Shown here: positions 54,938 through 63,674 of the stretch, one piece after another
Position numbering within the stretch: the first letter of the stretch is position 1
Layout: each line of letters begins with the position of its first letter
NCBI RefSeq assembly: GCF_001458335.1
Contig: NZ_CYTO01000002.1
Location: 1 to 64,000, forward strand
Reading direction: 5' to 3'
DNA length: 64,000 nt
From: Cognatishimia activa
Lineage (GTDB): Bacteria; Pseudomonadota; Alphaproteobacteria; Rhodobacterales; Rhodobacteraceae
Notes under the pieces: generated by a model
What the model saw: only the letters and a program-made list of their open reading frames with translations
Databases searched by the model: none
Told to the model about the DNA's origin: nothing
Program-made: the position numbers and the translations under genes

Positions 54938-55834
54938 ATGGGAAACTACGCAAATCTACCGGCCCCAACGCCGGAAGGCGGTTTGAACCGCTATATGCAA
55001 GAGATCAGAAAATTTCCTCTGCTAGAGCCAGAGGAAGAATACATGCTGGCGAAAGCTTGGGTGGAGAAAGAAGACACCGAAGCGGCGCATAAAATGGTGA
55101 CGTCTCACCTGCGACTCGCCGCGAAAATCGCGATGGGCTATCGCGGCTATGGCTTGCCTCAGGCCGAAGTGATTTCTGAAGCAAACGTTGGTCTCATGCA
55201 GGCGGTGAAACGCTTTGACCCTGAAAAAGGCTTCCGTCTAGCGACCTATGCGATGTGGTGGATCCGTGCGTCCATCCAGGAATACGTCCTGCGCAGTTGG
55301 TCCATGGTGAAACTGGGTACAACCTCTGCTCAGAAGAAGCTGTTCTTCAACCTGCGTAAAGCAAAGGCACGCATCGGTGCTCTGGAAGAGGGCGACATGC
55401 GTCCGGAGAACGTGCAGCGGATCGCACATGATTTGGGTGTGACTGAGGCCGAGGTCATCTCGATGAACCGCCGTTTGTCTGGTGGTGACGCTTCTTTGAA
55501 TGCGCAAGTTGGCTCTGATGGTGAAGGCACCATGCAGTGGCAGGACTGGCTGGAAGATGAAGATGCCGATCAGGCTGCGGATTACGAAGCCAAAGACGAG
55601 TTGGAAGCGCGTCGCGAGTTGCTCGCAGAAGCCATGGATGTGCTGAATGACCGTGAAAAAGACATTCTGGTTCAGCGTCGTCTGCAGGATACTGCAGTGA
55701 CATTGGAAGAGCTGTCTGGCCAGTACGATGTCAGCCGCGAACGGATTCGTCAGATCGAAGTTCGTGCCTTTGAAAAGCTGCAGCTGCGCATGCGTAATCT
55801 GGCGAGCGAAAAGGGCATGCTGGCCCAAGCCTAA
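54938..55834 (+). CDS. rpoH: RNA polymerase heat-shock sigma factor RpoH
   Basis: This 298-residue sigma factor has region 2 with NVGLMQAVKRFDPEKGFRLA then TYAMWWIRASIQEYVLR, the RpoH box QKKLFFNLRKAK that is specific for sigma-32, and region 4 with YDVSRERIRQIEVRAFEKLQ. AGAGGGGAAAGG precedes the ATG. It directs RNA polymerase to chaperone and protease promoters after heat stress. A terminator follows. Confidence 0.96.
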   Translation: MGNYANLPAPTPEGGLNRYMQEIRKFPLLEPEEEYMLAKAWVEKEDTEAAHKMVTSHLRLAAKIAMGYRGYGLPQAEVISEANVGLMQAVKRFDPEKGFRLATYAMWWIRASIQEYVLRSWSMVKLGTTSAQKKLFFNLRKAKARIGALEEGDMRPENVQRIAHDLGVTEAEVISMNRRLSGGDASLNAQVGSDGEGTMQWQDWLEDEDADQAADYEAKDELEARRELLAEAMDVLNDREKDILVQRRLQDTAVTLEELSGQYDVSRERIRQIEVRAFEKLQLRMRNLASEKGMLAQA

Positions 55835-55887
55835 GATCTCGGGGACACGACCTCCTGAAATCATACCCAATGACTTTCCCTGAGCGG

Positions 55888-55921
55888 AACAACCCTTCCA
55901 GAATTGGAGGGGTTGTTTTGT
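55888..55921 (+). terminator. Intrinsic terminator after rpoH
   Basis: A 13-bp stem with one G-U pair (55888-55900 with 55905-55917) around GAAT ends in TTTTGTTT. Confidence 0.85.
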
Positions 55922-56004
55922 TTCTGGTGTAGGTATTCGGGGTTGAAAATGACCGACCTTCCGCGAATGATAGCGCAAACAAAAACCTTTCGGAGGAAGG
56001 CGTT

Positions 56005-56991
56005 ATGAAACCAGTGCGTTGGGGAATTTTAGGGGCGGCAAAGTTTGCGCGTCAATTCATGGGGCCAGCCATTCATGCGGCACATGGGGCGGAGCTGGTG
56101 GCACTTGCGACATCTTCCGAGGAGAAGGCCGCTGACTTTAAGGCATTCTGCCCGACCCTAAAAGTCCATACAGATTATGAAGCCTTGTTGGCTGATCCAA
56201 GCATTGACGCCATCTACATCCCACTGCCAAACCATATGCATGTTGACTGGACGATTAAGGCGCTTGAAGCAGGCAAGCACGTACTCTGCGAAAAGCCGAT
56301 CGCGTTACAAGATAGCGACTTTGACCGGCTGATCACGGCGCGAGACGCAAGCGGTAAACTTGCAGCCGAAGCGTTTATGATTGTGCATCACCCGCAATGG
56401 CAGCATGCGCGCGAATTGGTCCAGAGCGGCGAGATCGGTGCGTTGCGCCACATCAGCGGGCGTTTTTCTTTTGATAACCGTGAAGACACAACGAATATCC
56501 GCAACCGCCCGGAAACTGGCGGCGGGGGGCTGCGCGATATTGGGGTTTATGTCATGGGATCAACCCGGTTTGTCACCGGGCTCGAAGGCAGCGATGTTTC
56601 CGCGCGGGTGCGTTGGGAAAACGGGGTAGACGTGTTTGCGGATATTTCCGCGAAATTCGGGGATGCGACTTATTCGGCGTATGTCAGTACGCGGATGCAG
56701 CCTGCCCAAGAAATGGTTTTTCATGGGGAAAAAGGCCTAATCCGTATGCTCACACCGTTTAACGCGCGGGTGTTCGGCGAGGCGGTGGTGGAATTTCACA
56801 GGACTGGGCATGTGGGCGGGGGCAGCGTGCACGCGCAGCGGTTCCCGATGGATGATCACTATAAGTCGCAAGTGGAAGCGTTCGGTCGCACAGTTCGGGA
56901 CGGCGCAGATTATCCATGCCCACTGGAGTTCTCACGCGGCACGAAAGTCATGATGGATGGTGTTTTTGAGGTCGCGACCGATCTTGGGTAG
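56005..56991 (+). CDS. Gfo/Idh/MocA family oxidoreductase
   Basis: This 328-residue NAD(P)-dependent enzyme has the Rossmann start WGILGAAKFARQFMGPAI and the family signature HVLCEKPIALQ near residue 92. The rest is the C-terminal substrate domain with a GGGLRDIGVY turn. The substrate is probably a sugar or inositol. GGAGGAAG precedes the ATG. Confidence 0.9.
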   Translation: MKPVRWGILGAAKFARQFMGPAIHAAHGAELVALATSSEEKAADFKAFCPTLKVHTDYEALLADPSIDAIYIPLPNHMHVDWTIKALEAGKHVLCEKPIALQDSDFDRLITARDASGKLAAEAFMIVHHPQWQHARELVQSGEIGALRHISGRFSFDNREDTTNIRNRPETGGGGLRDIGVYVMGSTRFVTGLEGSDVSARVRWENGVDVFADISAKFGDATYSAYVSTRMQPAQEMVFHGEKGLIRMLTPFNARVFGEAVVEFHRTGHVGGGSVHAQRFPMDDHYKSQVEAFGRTVRDGADYPCPLEFSRGTKVMMDGVFEVATDLG

Positions 56992-57000
56992 GGGTAGGGG

Positions 57001-57032
57001 GAGGGGCGCTGCCCCTCTTGGCTTTCAGCCAA
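57001..57032. terminator. Two tandem hairpins between convergent genes
   Basis: GAGGGGC (57001-57007) pairs 57011-57017 and TTGGCT (57018-57023) pairs 57027-57032. They directly follow the oxidoreductase gene. No T-run is present, so termination is plausible but not certain. Confidence 0.45.
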
Positions 57033-57041
57033 TTCACCCCG

Positions 57042-57063
57042 GAGTATTTTTGCAAAGGTGAAT
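57042..57063 (+). repeat. Intergenic repeat copy 2 (GAGTATTTT type)
   Basis: These 22 nt match 49999-50020 at 21 positions. Here an added inverted repeat, ATTCACC (57032-57038) with GGTGAAT (57057-57063), frames the unit. Confidence 0.6.
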
Positions 57064-57070
57064 GAGGCGG

Positions 57071-58891
57071 TCAGCCTTCCATGGCTTCCAGCTCGTCAAT
57101 CATTGATGAGATCATTGAGAGGCCCTTGTCCCAGAATTTAGGGTCCGACGCGTCCAAACCAAATGGCGCAAGAAGTTCCTTATGGTGCTTGGAGCCACCC
57201 GCTTTCAACATGTCGAAATACTTCTCCTGGAAGCCCTCATCGCCTTCTGCGTAAACCGCATAGAGTGCGTTTACCAAACCGTCGCCAAACGCATAGGCAT
57301 AAACATAGAAGGGCGAATGCACGAAGTGCGGGATATAGGCCCAGAAGGTTTCATAACCTTCCATGAACTCAAATGCTGGCCCAAGGCTTTCAGCCTGTAC
57401 TGACATCCAGAGCGCGTTGATATCTTCGGGGGTGAGTTCGCTTTCGCGCCGTGCGGCGTGGAGTTTGCACTCAAAGTCATAAAACGCGATCTGACGGACC
57501 ACCGTGTTGATCATGTCTTCGACCTTGCCCGCCAGCAGGACTTTGCGCTGCTCTTGGGTTTCGGCAGCGTCTAGCATTTTGCGGAAAGTGAGCATTTCGC
57601 CGAAGACCGATGCGGTTTCAGCCAATGTGAGCGGCGTGGAAGAGAGCATTTCGCCTTGTTCTGCCGCTAGGACCTGGTGGACGCCGTGGCCCAACTCATG
57701 GGCCAATGTCATCACGTCGCGTGGTTTGCCCAAGTAGTTCAGCATCACGTAAGGGTGCACATTGGTCACTGTTGGGTGCGCAAACGCACCAGGCGCTTTG
57801 CCCGGTTTGACTTCCGCATCAATCCAGCCATCGGTGAAGAAAGGCTTTGCGATGTCCGCCATGCGGGGGTCAAAGGCCGCATAGGCGTCCATGACAGTTT
57901 TTTCGGCTTCATCCCAATGGACGGTGCGCGTGTCTTCCATCGGTAAGGGGGCGTTACGGTCCCAGACCTGCATCACATCCAGCCCCAGCCATTTGCGCTT
58001 TAGTTCGTAATAGCGATGGCTGAGTTTGGGGTAGGCGGCCACAACGGCGTTGCGCAGGGCTTCTACGACTTCTGCTTCCACATGGTTTGACAGGTGACGG
58101 CCATGCTGTGCGGTCGGCATATTGCGCCAGCGATCTAAAACTTCTTTTTCCTTGGCTTGGGTGTTGTGGACCCGTGCAAAGGTTTTGATGTTTGCGCCCA
58201 GCACCCGTGCAATTTCGCGAGACGCGGCTTCGCGTTTGCTGCGTTCCTGTTCGGTCAGAAAATTTAGTGTCGCCTCGATGTTGAGGGTCTCACCTTCCAT
58301 CTCAAACTCAAGACCTGCGATGGTTTCATCAAACATCCGTTCCCATGCGTCGCCAACAACGCCCAGGTCGTGCAGGAACTTTTCCAGCTCGTCAGAAAGC
58401 TGGTGCGGTTTCATGGCGCGGATGCGATCAAACACTGGCTTGTAGCGCGCTAGATCTGCGTTCTCTGCGAAAGCTGCTTCCAGCTTGTCGTCTTCAATGC
58501 GGTTCAGCTCCAGCGTGAAGAACACAAGCGGTGTAGAGAAATCAGTCAGTTTCTCTTGCATATTTGACATGAACTGCGCGCGTTCTGCATCCACCGTCAG
58601 CTGGTAATAGCGCAGGCCCGCGTAAGACATGATGCGGCCAGAAGTCTGGCTGATCTTTTCATTACGCTGAACGCAAGTCAGTAGGTCGGCGGCTGATAGA
58701 TCCGCCAACTTGCCTTCGTAATCCGCAGCAAAGGCCGCGCATTCTTTTTCCAACCATGCCAGATCCGCTTCCAATTCTGGCGCATCAGAGCTGGTGTAAA
58801 GATCGCTGAGGTCCCATTCTGGCAAATTGCCGAGGCCTTCGGTGCCCCCGCTTGTGTTGGCATCTCGGACTGGGAAGGGCAGGTTCAGCAT
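57071..58891 (-). CDS. pepF: M3 family oligoendopeptidase F
   Basis: This 606-residue zinc peptidase carries HELGHGVHQ near residue 390, the HExxH motif, with the downstream Glu of the M3 family within the next 30 residues (LAETASVFGE). The N-terminal half is the M3 helical part. It is a cytoplasmic enzyme degrading short peptides. The long form from 58891 fits the family length. Confidence 0.9.
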   Translation of the reverse strand: MLNLPFPVRDANTSGGTEGLGNLPEWDLSDLYTSSDAPELEADLAWLEKECAAFAADYEGKLADLSAADLLTCVQRNEKISQTSGRIMSYAGLRYYQLTVDAERAQFMSNMQEKLTDFSTPLVFFTLELNRIEDDKLEAAFAENADLARYKPVFDRIRAMKPHQLSDELEKFLHDLGVVGDAWERMFDETIAGLEFEMEGETLNIEATLNFLTEQERSKREAASREIARVLGANIKTFARVHNTQAKEKEVLDRWRNMPTAQHGRHLSNHVEAEVVEALRNAVVAAYPKLSHRYYELKRKWLGLDVMQVWDRNAPLPMEDTRTVHWDEAEKTVMDAYAAFDPRMADIAKPFFTDGWIDAEVKPGKAPGAFAHPTVTNVHPYVMLNYLGKPRDVMTLAHELGHGVHQVLAAEQGEMLSSTPLTLAETASVFGEMLTFRKMLDAAETQEQRKVLLAGKVEDMINTVVRQIAFYDFECKLHAARRESELTPEDINALWMSVQAESLGPAFEFMEGYETFWAYIPHFVHSPFYVYAYAFGDGLVNALYAVYAEGDEGFQEKYFDMLKAGGSKHHKELLAPFGLDASDPKFWDKGLSMISSMIDELEAMEG

Positions 58892-58981
58892 AAAGACCTC
58901 TTGGTTCAGAATAAGTTCGTTATCCTGAGATAGGCAGAGGGATAGAGCGGACGCAAGGGGGCGGCTCTAAATTCGCTGTGA

Positions 58982-59911
58982 TTAGCGATGTTGGTCGAAG
59001 AAGGAGCCGATCTTTGCCATGATTGGCGCGCGTTTGGCGGGGTCTTCCATCAGGACTTCGTGCTCGCCTGCTTCCACCATTTCTAACGTGCCATCGTTCC
59101 AGTCCGCCATGCGCGATTTGATGGCGTCAGGGTCAACGATGGTCTCGTCCGTTCCCAAAAATGTGACGCAAGGCAGCGAAGGCGCTGGTTTTTTCGCCAT
59201 GTCAGCGCATTCTTTGAGGGCTTCGTTGACCCAGCGGATGGTTGGGCCGCCGATGCAGAGCTCGATATTGGCCCGGGCTTGGGCCTGAAGGCGCGCGTAC
59301 ATACCGCGGTCTTTGGTGAGCTGATTGTCTTCAAAGCCCGTGTCCAAAACATAAGTTTCGTTTTTGGTGCCGGGCGCGAGCCACTTGCTCATGCCCAATG
59401 CACGCAAAACGATGCTGAGGATGTATGCGAACGGGCGCATCTTGCCCAATCCGATGTTCCACATTGGGCCGGTGAATGCCGCAGCTTGCACCGGTAGATC
59501 ATTATATAACGCGCGCAATCCTATCGCGCCGCCCATCGAATGGCCCAGCAGAAAAAACGGCTTTGGAAGGTTAAGCGTTTCGGCCGCTTCCATAAATGCA
59601 GCCACATCGCGTTGGTAATCCGAGAATGTCACGACATCGCCGGCGTTCACATTCGCCTGTACGCGGTCAGACAACCCTTGGCCTCGCCAATCGATCGAGA
59701 AAGTGCCATAGCCAAGGTGGGCAAACTCGCCCGCGGTTATGGCATATTTTTCAATGTATTCCGTGCGCCCCGGAAACAACAGCACGGTGCCTTTGGCATC
59801 CTCTTTTGACCAAGAGGCGACCCTTAGGCGAATGCCGTCATCTGCGCGGGTCCAATAGGCCTGCGCAACTGGCTCGCCTTCTGGCACTGCGTGGTAGGGC
59901 GCTTGCTCCAT
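58982..59911 (-). CDS. Alpha/beta hydrolase, lysophospholipase-like
   Basis: This 309-residue protein has the nucleophile elbow LLGHSMGGAIG (GxSxG near residue 122) and the typical lid and cap spacing of the monoacylglycerol lipase/lysophospholipase L2 group, with DWRGQGLSDR upstream. Start and end of the upstream SCP2 gene overlap by 1 nt (TAATG), so the two are coupled, suggesting a lipid substrate. Confidence 0.85.
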   Translation of the reverse strand: MEQAPYHAVPEGEPVAQAYWTRADDGIRLRVASWSKEDAKGTVLLFPGRTEYIEKYAITAGEFAHLGYGTFSIDWRGQGLSDRVQANVNAGDVVTFSDYQRDVAAFMEAAETLNLPKPFFLLGHSMGGAIGLRALYNDLPVQAAAFTGPMWNIGLGKMRPFAYILSIVLRALGMSKWLAPGTKNETYVLDTGFEDNQLTKDRGMYARLQAQARANIELCIGGPTIRWVNEALKECADMAKKPAPSLPCVTFLGTDETIVDPDAIKSRMADWNDGTLEMVEAGEHEVLMEDPAKRAPIMAKIGSFFDQHR

Positions 59912-60201
59912 TAAGCGAGAACAGATGCCAGTTTCATGGCCATACCCATATCGCCATCTACTTTGAGCTTGCCGCTCATGAAGGCAGATGTTGGGTTTGC
60001 GTCGCCGGATAGGATGTCTTTGAACAAATCTGCATCCGCCGTCAGGGTCACGTCTGCGTCGTCATCACCGGCGCGCACGCCATCCGCGTCAATGATCAAC
60101 GCGCCTTCGCCTTCGATTTCAAACTTTGCAGAACCATCGATGCCTTCGCCGCCCAGCTTTGCACTCAGCGCGTCTACTGCTGCTGCTACAATATCGCTCA
60201 T
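59911..60201 (-). CDS. SCP2 sterol-binding-type lipid carrier domain protein
   Basis: This 96-residue single-domain protein fits SCP2: FEIEGEGALIIDADGVRAG, then DADVTLTADADLFKDILSGD and the helix SAFMSGKLKVDGDMGMAMKL. Such domains bind fatty acids or sterols. It is coupled to the hydrolase gene downstream. Confidence 0.9.
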   Translation of the reverse strand: MSDIVAAAVDALSAKLGGEGIDGSAKFEIEGEGALIIDADGVRAGDDDADVTLTADADLFKDILSGDANPTSAFMSGKLKVDGDMGMAMKLASVLA

Positions 60202-60273
60202 GTCATCACTTTCTATGAATTGCGCTTCGTCACCCTAGTAAATCCCGATGCGCCGGTTACATTCAATACTGTT

Positions 60274-60834
60274 ATGGGCATGTTGCACAATATTCTCAAA
60301 CCTGCCGTGGCGGCAGCGTCGATCACGTTTTTGGTAAGTTCGCAAGGGTTTGCCGACGAAGCGCGGTTGAGTTTGTTGATGGACCAATTGCGGGTCGCTG
60401 AAGTCAACGAGTCGCAACGACTGGCTGCTGATATTCAATTGGAATGGGAAAAGTCTGGTTCCGCCTCTGCGGACTTGCTGTTGTCGCGTGGCAATAAGGC
60501 GATGGAAGCCGGGCAGGTGCAGTCAGCCATTGAGCATTTCACCGCCTTGACTGATCACGCGCCGGATTTTGCTGAAGGCTGGGTAAGCCGCGCCAATGCT
60601 TTTGCCCATGCCGAGATGTTTGGCCCCGCTCTGGCGGACCTTGAGGTCGCGCTTGAGCTTAACCCTCAGCACTTTGAGGCAATTGCCGGTTTGGGGGCGA
60701 TTTTGGAAGTCATCGAACGACCCACGGATGCCTACGAGGCCTATCAATTGGTGACGCCTATACATCCGCACCACCCCGCCGTAACAGAGGCGCTGAAGCG
60801 ACTCGAACCCATTGTGATGGGCCAGAAACTTTAA
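60274..60834 (+). CDS. Secreted TPR-repeat protein
   Basis: This 186-residue protein has a signal peptide (MGMLHNILKPAVAAASITFL, cleavage near FAD) and three TPR motifs, for example AIEHFTALTDHAPDFAEGWV and ALADLEVALELNPQHFEAIA. It likely acts as a periplasmic scaffold. ATG 60280 is an alternative start. The helicase gene follows by 14 nt. Confidence 0.8.
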   Translation: MGMLHNILKPAVAAASITFLVSSQGFADEARLSLLMDQLRVAEVNESQRLAADIQLEWEKSGSASADLLLSRGNKAMEAGQVQSAIEHFTALTDHAPDFAEGWVSRANAFAHAEMFGPALADLEVALELNPQHFEAIAGLGAILEVIERPTDAYEAYQLVTPIHPHHPAVTEALKRLEPIVMGQKL

Positions 60835-60848
60835 GAATAGGCGGGAAG

Positions 60849-63602
60849 ATGACCGGACAAGGTCGGATCACGGCGGTCTTAGGGCCGACCAACACGGGCA
60901 AGACGCATCTCGCCATTGAAAGGATGCTTGGGCATCGCACCGGTGTGATTGGCCTGCCTTTGCGCCTACTTGCGCGGGAGGTCTACGATAAGATCGTTGC
61001 GGCGCGCGGACCCCGGGTGGTGGCACTTGTCACAGGAGAAGAGCGGATTGTGCCGCCCAAAGCGCAATATTGGGTCTGTACGGTCGAAGCGATGCCCGAG
61101 GGCATGGGCTGTGACTTTCTCGCCGTAGATGAGATCCAGCTTTGTGCCGATCCCGAACGGGGACATGTCTTTACCGATCGGTTGCTGCGCGCGCGTGGTT
61201 TGCATGAAACGATGTTTCTGGGTGCTGATACAATGCGGGGTACGATCTCTGCATTGGTGCCCGGTGTGGAGTTTATGCGCCGCGAACGCATGAGCACGCT
61301 GAGTTACGCTGGCAGTCGCAAGATCAGTCGGATGCAGCCGCGATCTGCCATCGTCGGCTTCTCCGTTGATAATGTCTATGCAATTGCGGAACTCATTCGC
61401 CGCCAGAAGGGTGGTGCTGCTGTGGTGATGGGCGCATTGAGCCCACGCACGCGGAACGCGCAGGTAGAGCTCTACCAAAATGGAGATGTGGATTACCTGG
61501 TCGCCACAGATGCGATTGGCATGGGGCTTAACCTAGACATCGACCATGTCGCCTTTAGTTCGACCACGAAATTTGATGGGCGACGGATGCGAGAGCTGAT
61601 GCCCAACGAGTTGGCCCAAATTGCGGGGCGCGCTGGGCGAGGGATGAGTCACGGAACCTTCGGGGTGACAGGTGAAGCGCGCGCCTTAGATGACGGTGTT
61701 GCGGATGCGATCATGAACCACAGGTTCGCGCCGCAGAAAAAACTGAACTGGCGTAATGCATCGCTGCAATTTGGCAAAGTCGAAGCGCTGATTGCATCGC
61801 TTGAGGAAGTACCAAACGACGAACTTCTTATGAAGGCCAGAGAAGCGGATGATCTCTCGGTTCTCAAGACCCTCGCGCAAGACGTTGAAGTCCATGCGCG
61901 TGCGTCTGACGCGCCATCCGTACGTTTACTTTGGGATGTCTGCCGTATTCCGGATTTCCGTGGCATTAGTCACAATGAGCACGCGAGTTTGCTTCAGGGT
62001 ATCTTCGGCTACCTTCATGAGCGCGGCCGAATCCCTCGGGACTGGTTCGCGCGCCAAGTTGCCCGGATCGACAAAATCGACGGAAATATCGATACGCTAT
62101 CCAAAAGATTGGCATATATCCGCACATGGACCTACGTGGCGCAGCGAAATGGTTGGATTGACGACGAAAATCATTGGCGTGAGGCGACTCGCGCGGTAGA
62201 AGATCGCCTGTCAGATGCTTTACATGAAAAACTGACGGAAAAATTTGTGGATCGCCGGACATCGGTTTTGTTGCGGCGGCTCAAGCAGAAGGAGGCCCTT
62301 TTGGCCGAAGTAAATGATAAGGGTGAAGTGACCATCGAGGGTGAATTCGTTGGTCGCTTAGAAGGGTTCCGTTTCCAAGCAGACAAAAGCGCTGAAGGGG
62401 CAGAGGCGAAGACATTGCGTCAGGCCAGCCTGTCAGCACTTGCACCGCAATTTCATCTGCGGGCGGATCGGTTCTATAACGCGCCCGATACTGAAATTGA
62501 TTTTACCGAACAAGGCGGCCTGATGTGGGGCGAACACGCGGTTGGCAAATTGGTGGCCGGCAGCGATCCCCTGAAACCATCAATCACCGTTTTCGTTGAT
62601 GATGAAGCAGGTCCTGATGTCGCTCAAAAAGTAGAGCGCCGCTTGCAGCATTTCATCGACCGCAAGATTGCTGCTCTGTTTGAGCCGCTTTTGAACCTGT
62701 CTCGTGACGAGGAGCTCAATGGTCTCGCACGTGGTTTTGCGTTCCGCATGGTTGAAGCGCTGGGCGTGATCCCTCGGGGTGACGTGGCACAGGAAGTAAA
62801 AGACCTCGACCAAGACGCACGCGGCACATTGCGCAAGCACGGCATCCGCTTTGGTCAGTTCACAATCTTTATGCCGCTTCTATTGAAGCCAGCGCCAACC
62901 CGTTTGCGTTTGGTTCTGTGGTCTCTGTCCAAAGGGTTGGATGTGTTCCCTGAATCTCCACCTCCGGGTCTGGTGACTGTACCAGCGGGCGAAGGTGCGC
63001 CTGAAGGTTACCACGCTATGGCGGGCTACCGCGCGGCTGGTGAGCGCGCGATCCGTATCGATATGCTGGAACGCTTGGCAGATATGCTGCGGACTGAAGA
63101 CAGCCGTGGGGGCTTTGAAGCCAACCCGGATATGCTGTCCATCACCGGCATGACGCTGGAACAGTTTGCAGCACTGATGCAGGGTCTGGGCTATAACGGC
63201 GAACGCGGAGAGCGTGCAAAAGTTAAAGCGCCAACTGAAGCACCTGCTGCGGACGCTGAAGCTGCAGATGCGCCAGCTGCCGAAGCTGTTGATGCAGACG
63301 TTGTGACTGAAGCACCGGCTGAGACCGAAGCAGAAGCACCTGCGGAGCCTGAGGTAGAGGTGTTCTTTACCTTCACTTGGGGTGGCCGCCGTCAGAACAA
63401 TAACCGTGGTCGCCAGCAGCAAGGTGGGCGTCGCGAAGGTCAGGGTAAACCGGGTGGCAAGCCGCGCGGTAAGCCGAAGGGCAAAGGCAAGCCACGCAAT
63501 GAGGGCGCAAAACAGTTCTCGGCACGGCCTCCGAAGAAGGAGAAAGCCATTGACCCGGATAATCCATTCGCAGCCGCGCTGATGGGTCTGAAAACCAAGT
63601 AG
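60849..63602 (+). CDS. SUV3-like DExx-box RNA helicase with Arg/Gly/Lys tail
   Basis: This 917-residue protein has Walker A LGPTNTGKTHLA at residues 10-21, DEIQ near 93, and motif VI AQIAGRAGRG, matching SUV3, the mitochondrial RNA helicase, and its alphaproteobacterial relatives. The middle holds the SUV3-type helical domain. Residues about 795-835 form an Ala/Glu/Pro-rich linker, and the end (about 845-900) is a basic RG- and KG-rich tail that should bind RNA. A terminator and an S4-domain RNA-binding gene follow. Confidence 0.88.
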   Translation: MTGQGRITAVLGPTNTGKTHLAIERMLGHRTGVIGLPLRLLAREVYDKIVAARGPRVVALVTGEERIVPPKAQYWVCTVEAMPEGMGCDFLAVDEIQLCADPERGHVFTDRLLRARGLHETMFLGADTMRGTISALVPGVEFMRRERMSTLSYAGSRKISRMQPRSAIVGFSVDNVYAIAELIRRQKGGAAVVMGALSPRTRNAQVELYQNGDVDYLVATDAIGMGLNLDIDHVAFSSTTKFDGRRMRELMPNELAQIAGRAGRGMSHGTFGVTGEARALDDGVADAIMNHRFAPQKKLNWRNASLQFGKVEALIASLEEVPNDELLMKAREADDLSVLKTLAQDVEVHARASDAPSVRLLWDVCRIPDFRGISHNEHASLLQGIFGYLHERGRIPRDWFARQVARIDKIDGNIDTLSKRLAYIRTWTYVAQRNGWIDDENHWREATRAVEDRLSDALHEKLTEKFVDRRTSVLLRRLKQKEALLAEVNDKGEVTIEGEFVGRLEGFRFQADKSAEGAEAKTLRQASLSALAPQFHLRADRFYNAPDTEIDFTEQGGLMWGEHAVGKLVAGSDPLKPSITVFVDDEAGPDVAQKVERRLQHFIDRKIAALFEPLLNLSRDEELNGLARGFAFRMVEALGVIPRGDVAQEVKDLDQDARGTLRKHGIRFGQFTIFMPLLLKPAPTRLRLVLWSLSKGLDVFPESPPPGLVTVPAGEGAPEGYHAMAGYRAAGERAIRIDMLERLADMLRTEDSRGGFEANPDMLSITGMTLEQFAALMQGLGYNGERGERAKVKAPTEAPAADAEAADAPAAEAVDADVVTEAPAETEAEAPAEPEVEVFFTFTWGGRRQNNNRGRQQQGGRREGQGKPGGKPRGKPKGKGKPRNEGAKQFSARPPKKEKAIDPDNPFAAALMGLKTK

Positions 63603-63622
63603 GGCCTGAACCAATGAATAAG

Positions 63623-63655
63623 AAAAAGGCGCGGCTTTTTAGACGCGCCTTTTTT
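63623..63655 (+). terminator. Intrinsic terminator after the helicase gene
   Basis: An 11-bp stem (63623-63633 with 63644-63654) is followed by a run of T. Confidence 0.85.
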
Positions 63656-63674
63656 AGTTGTTAGGATTTGTATC

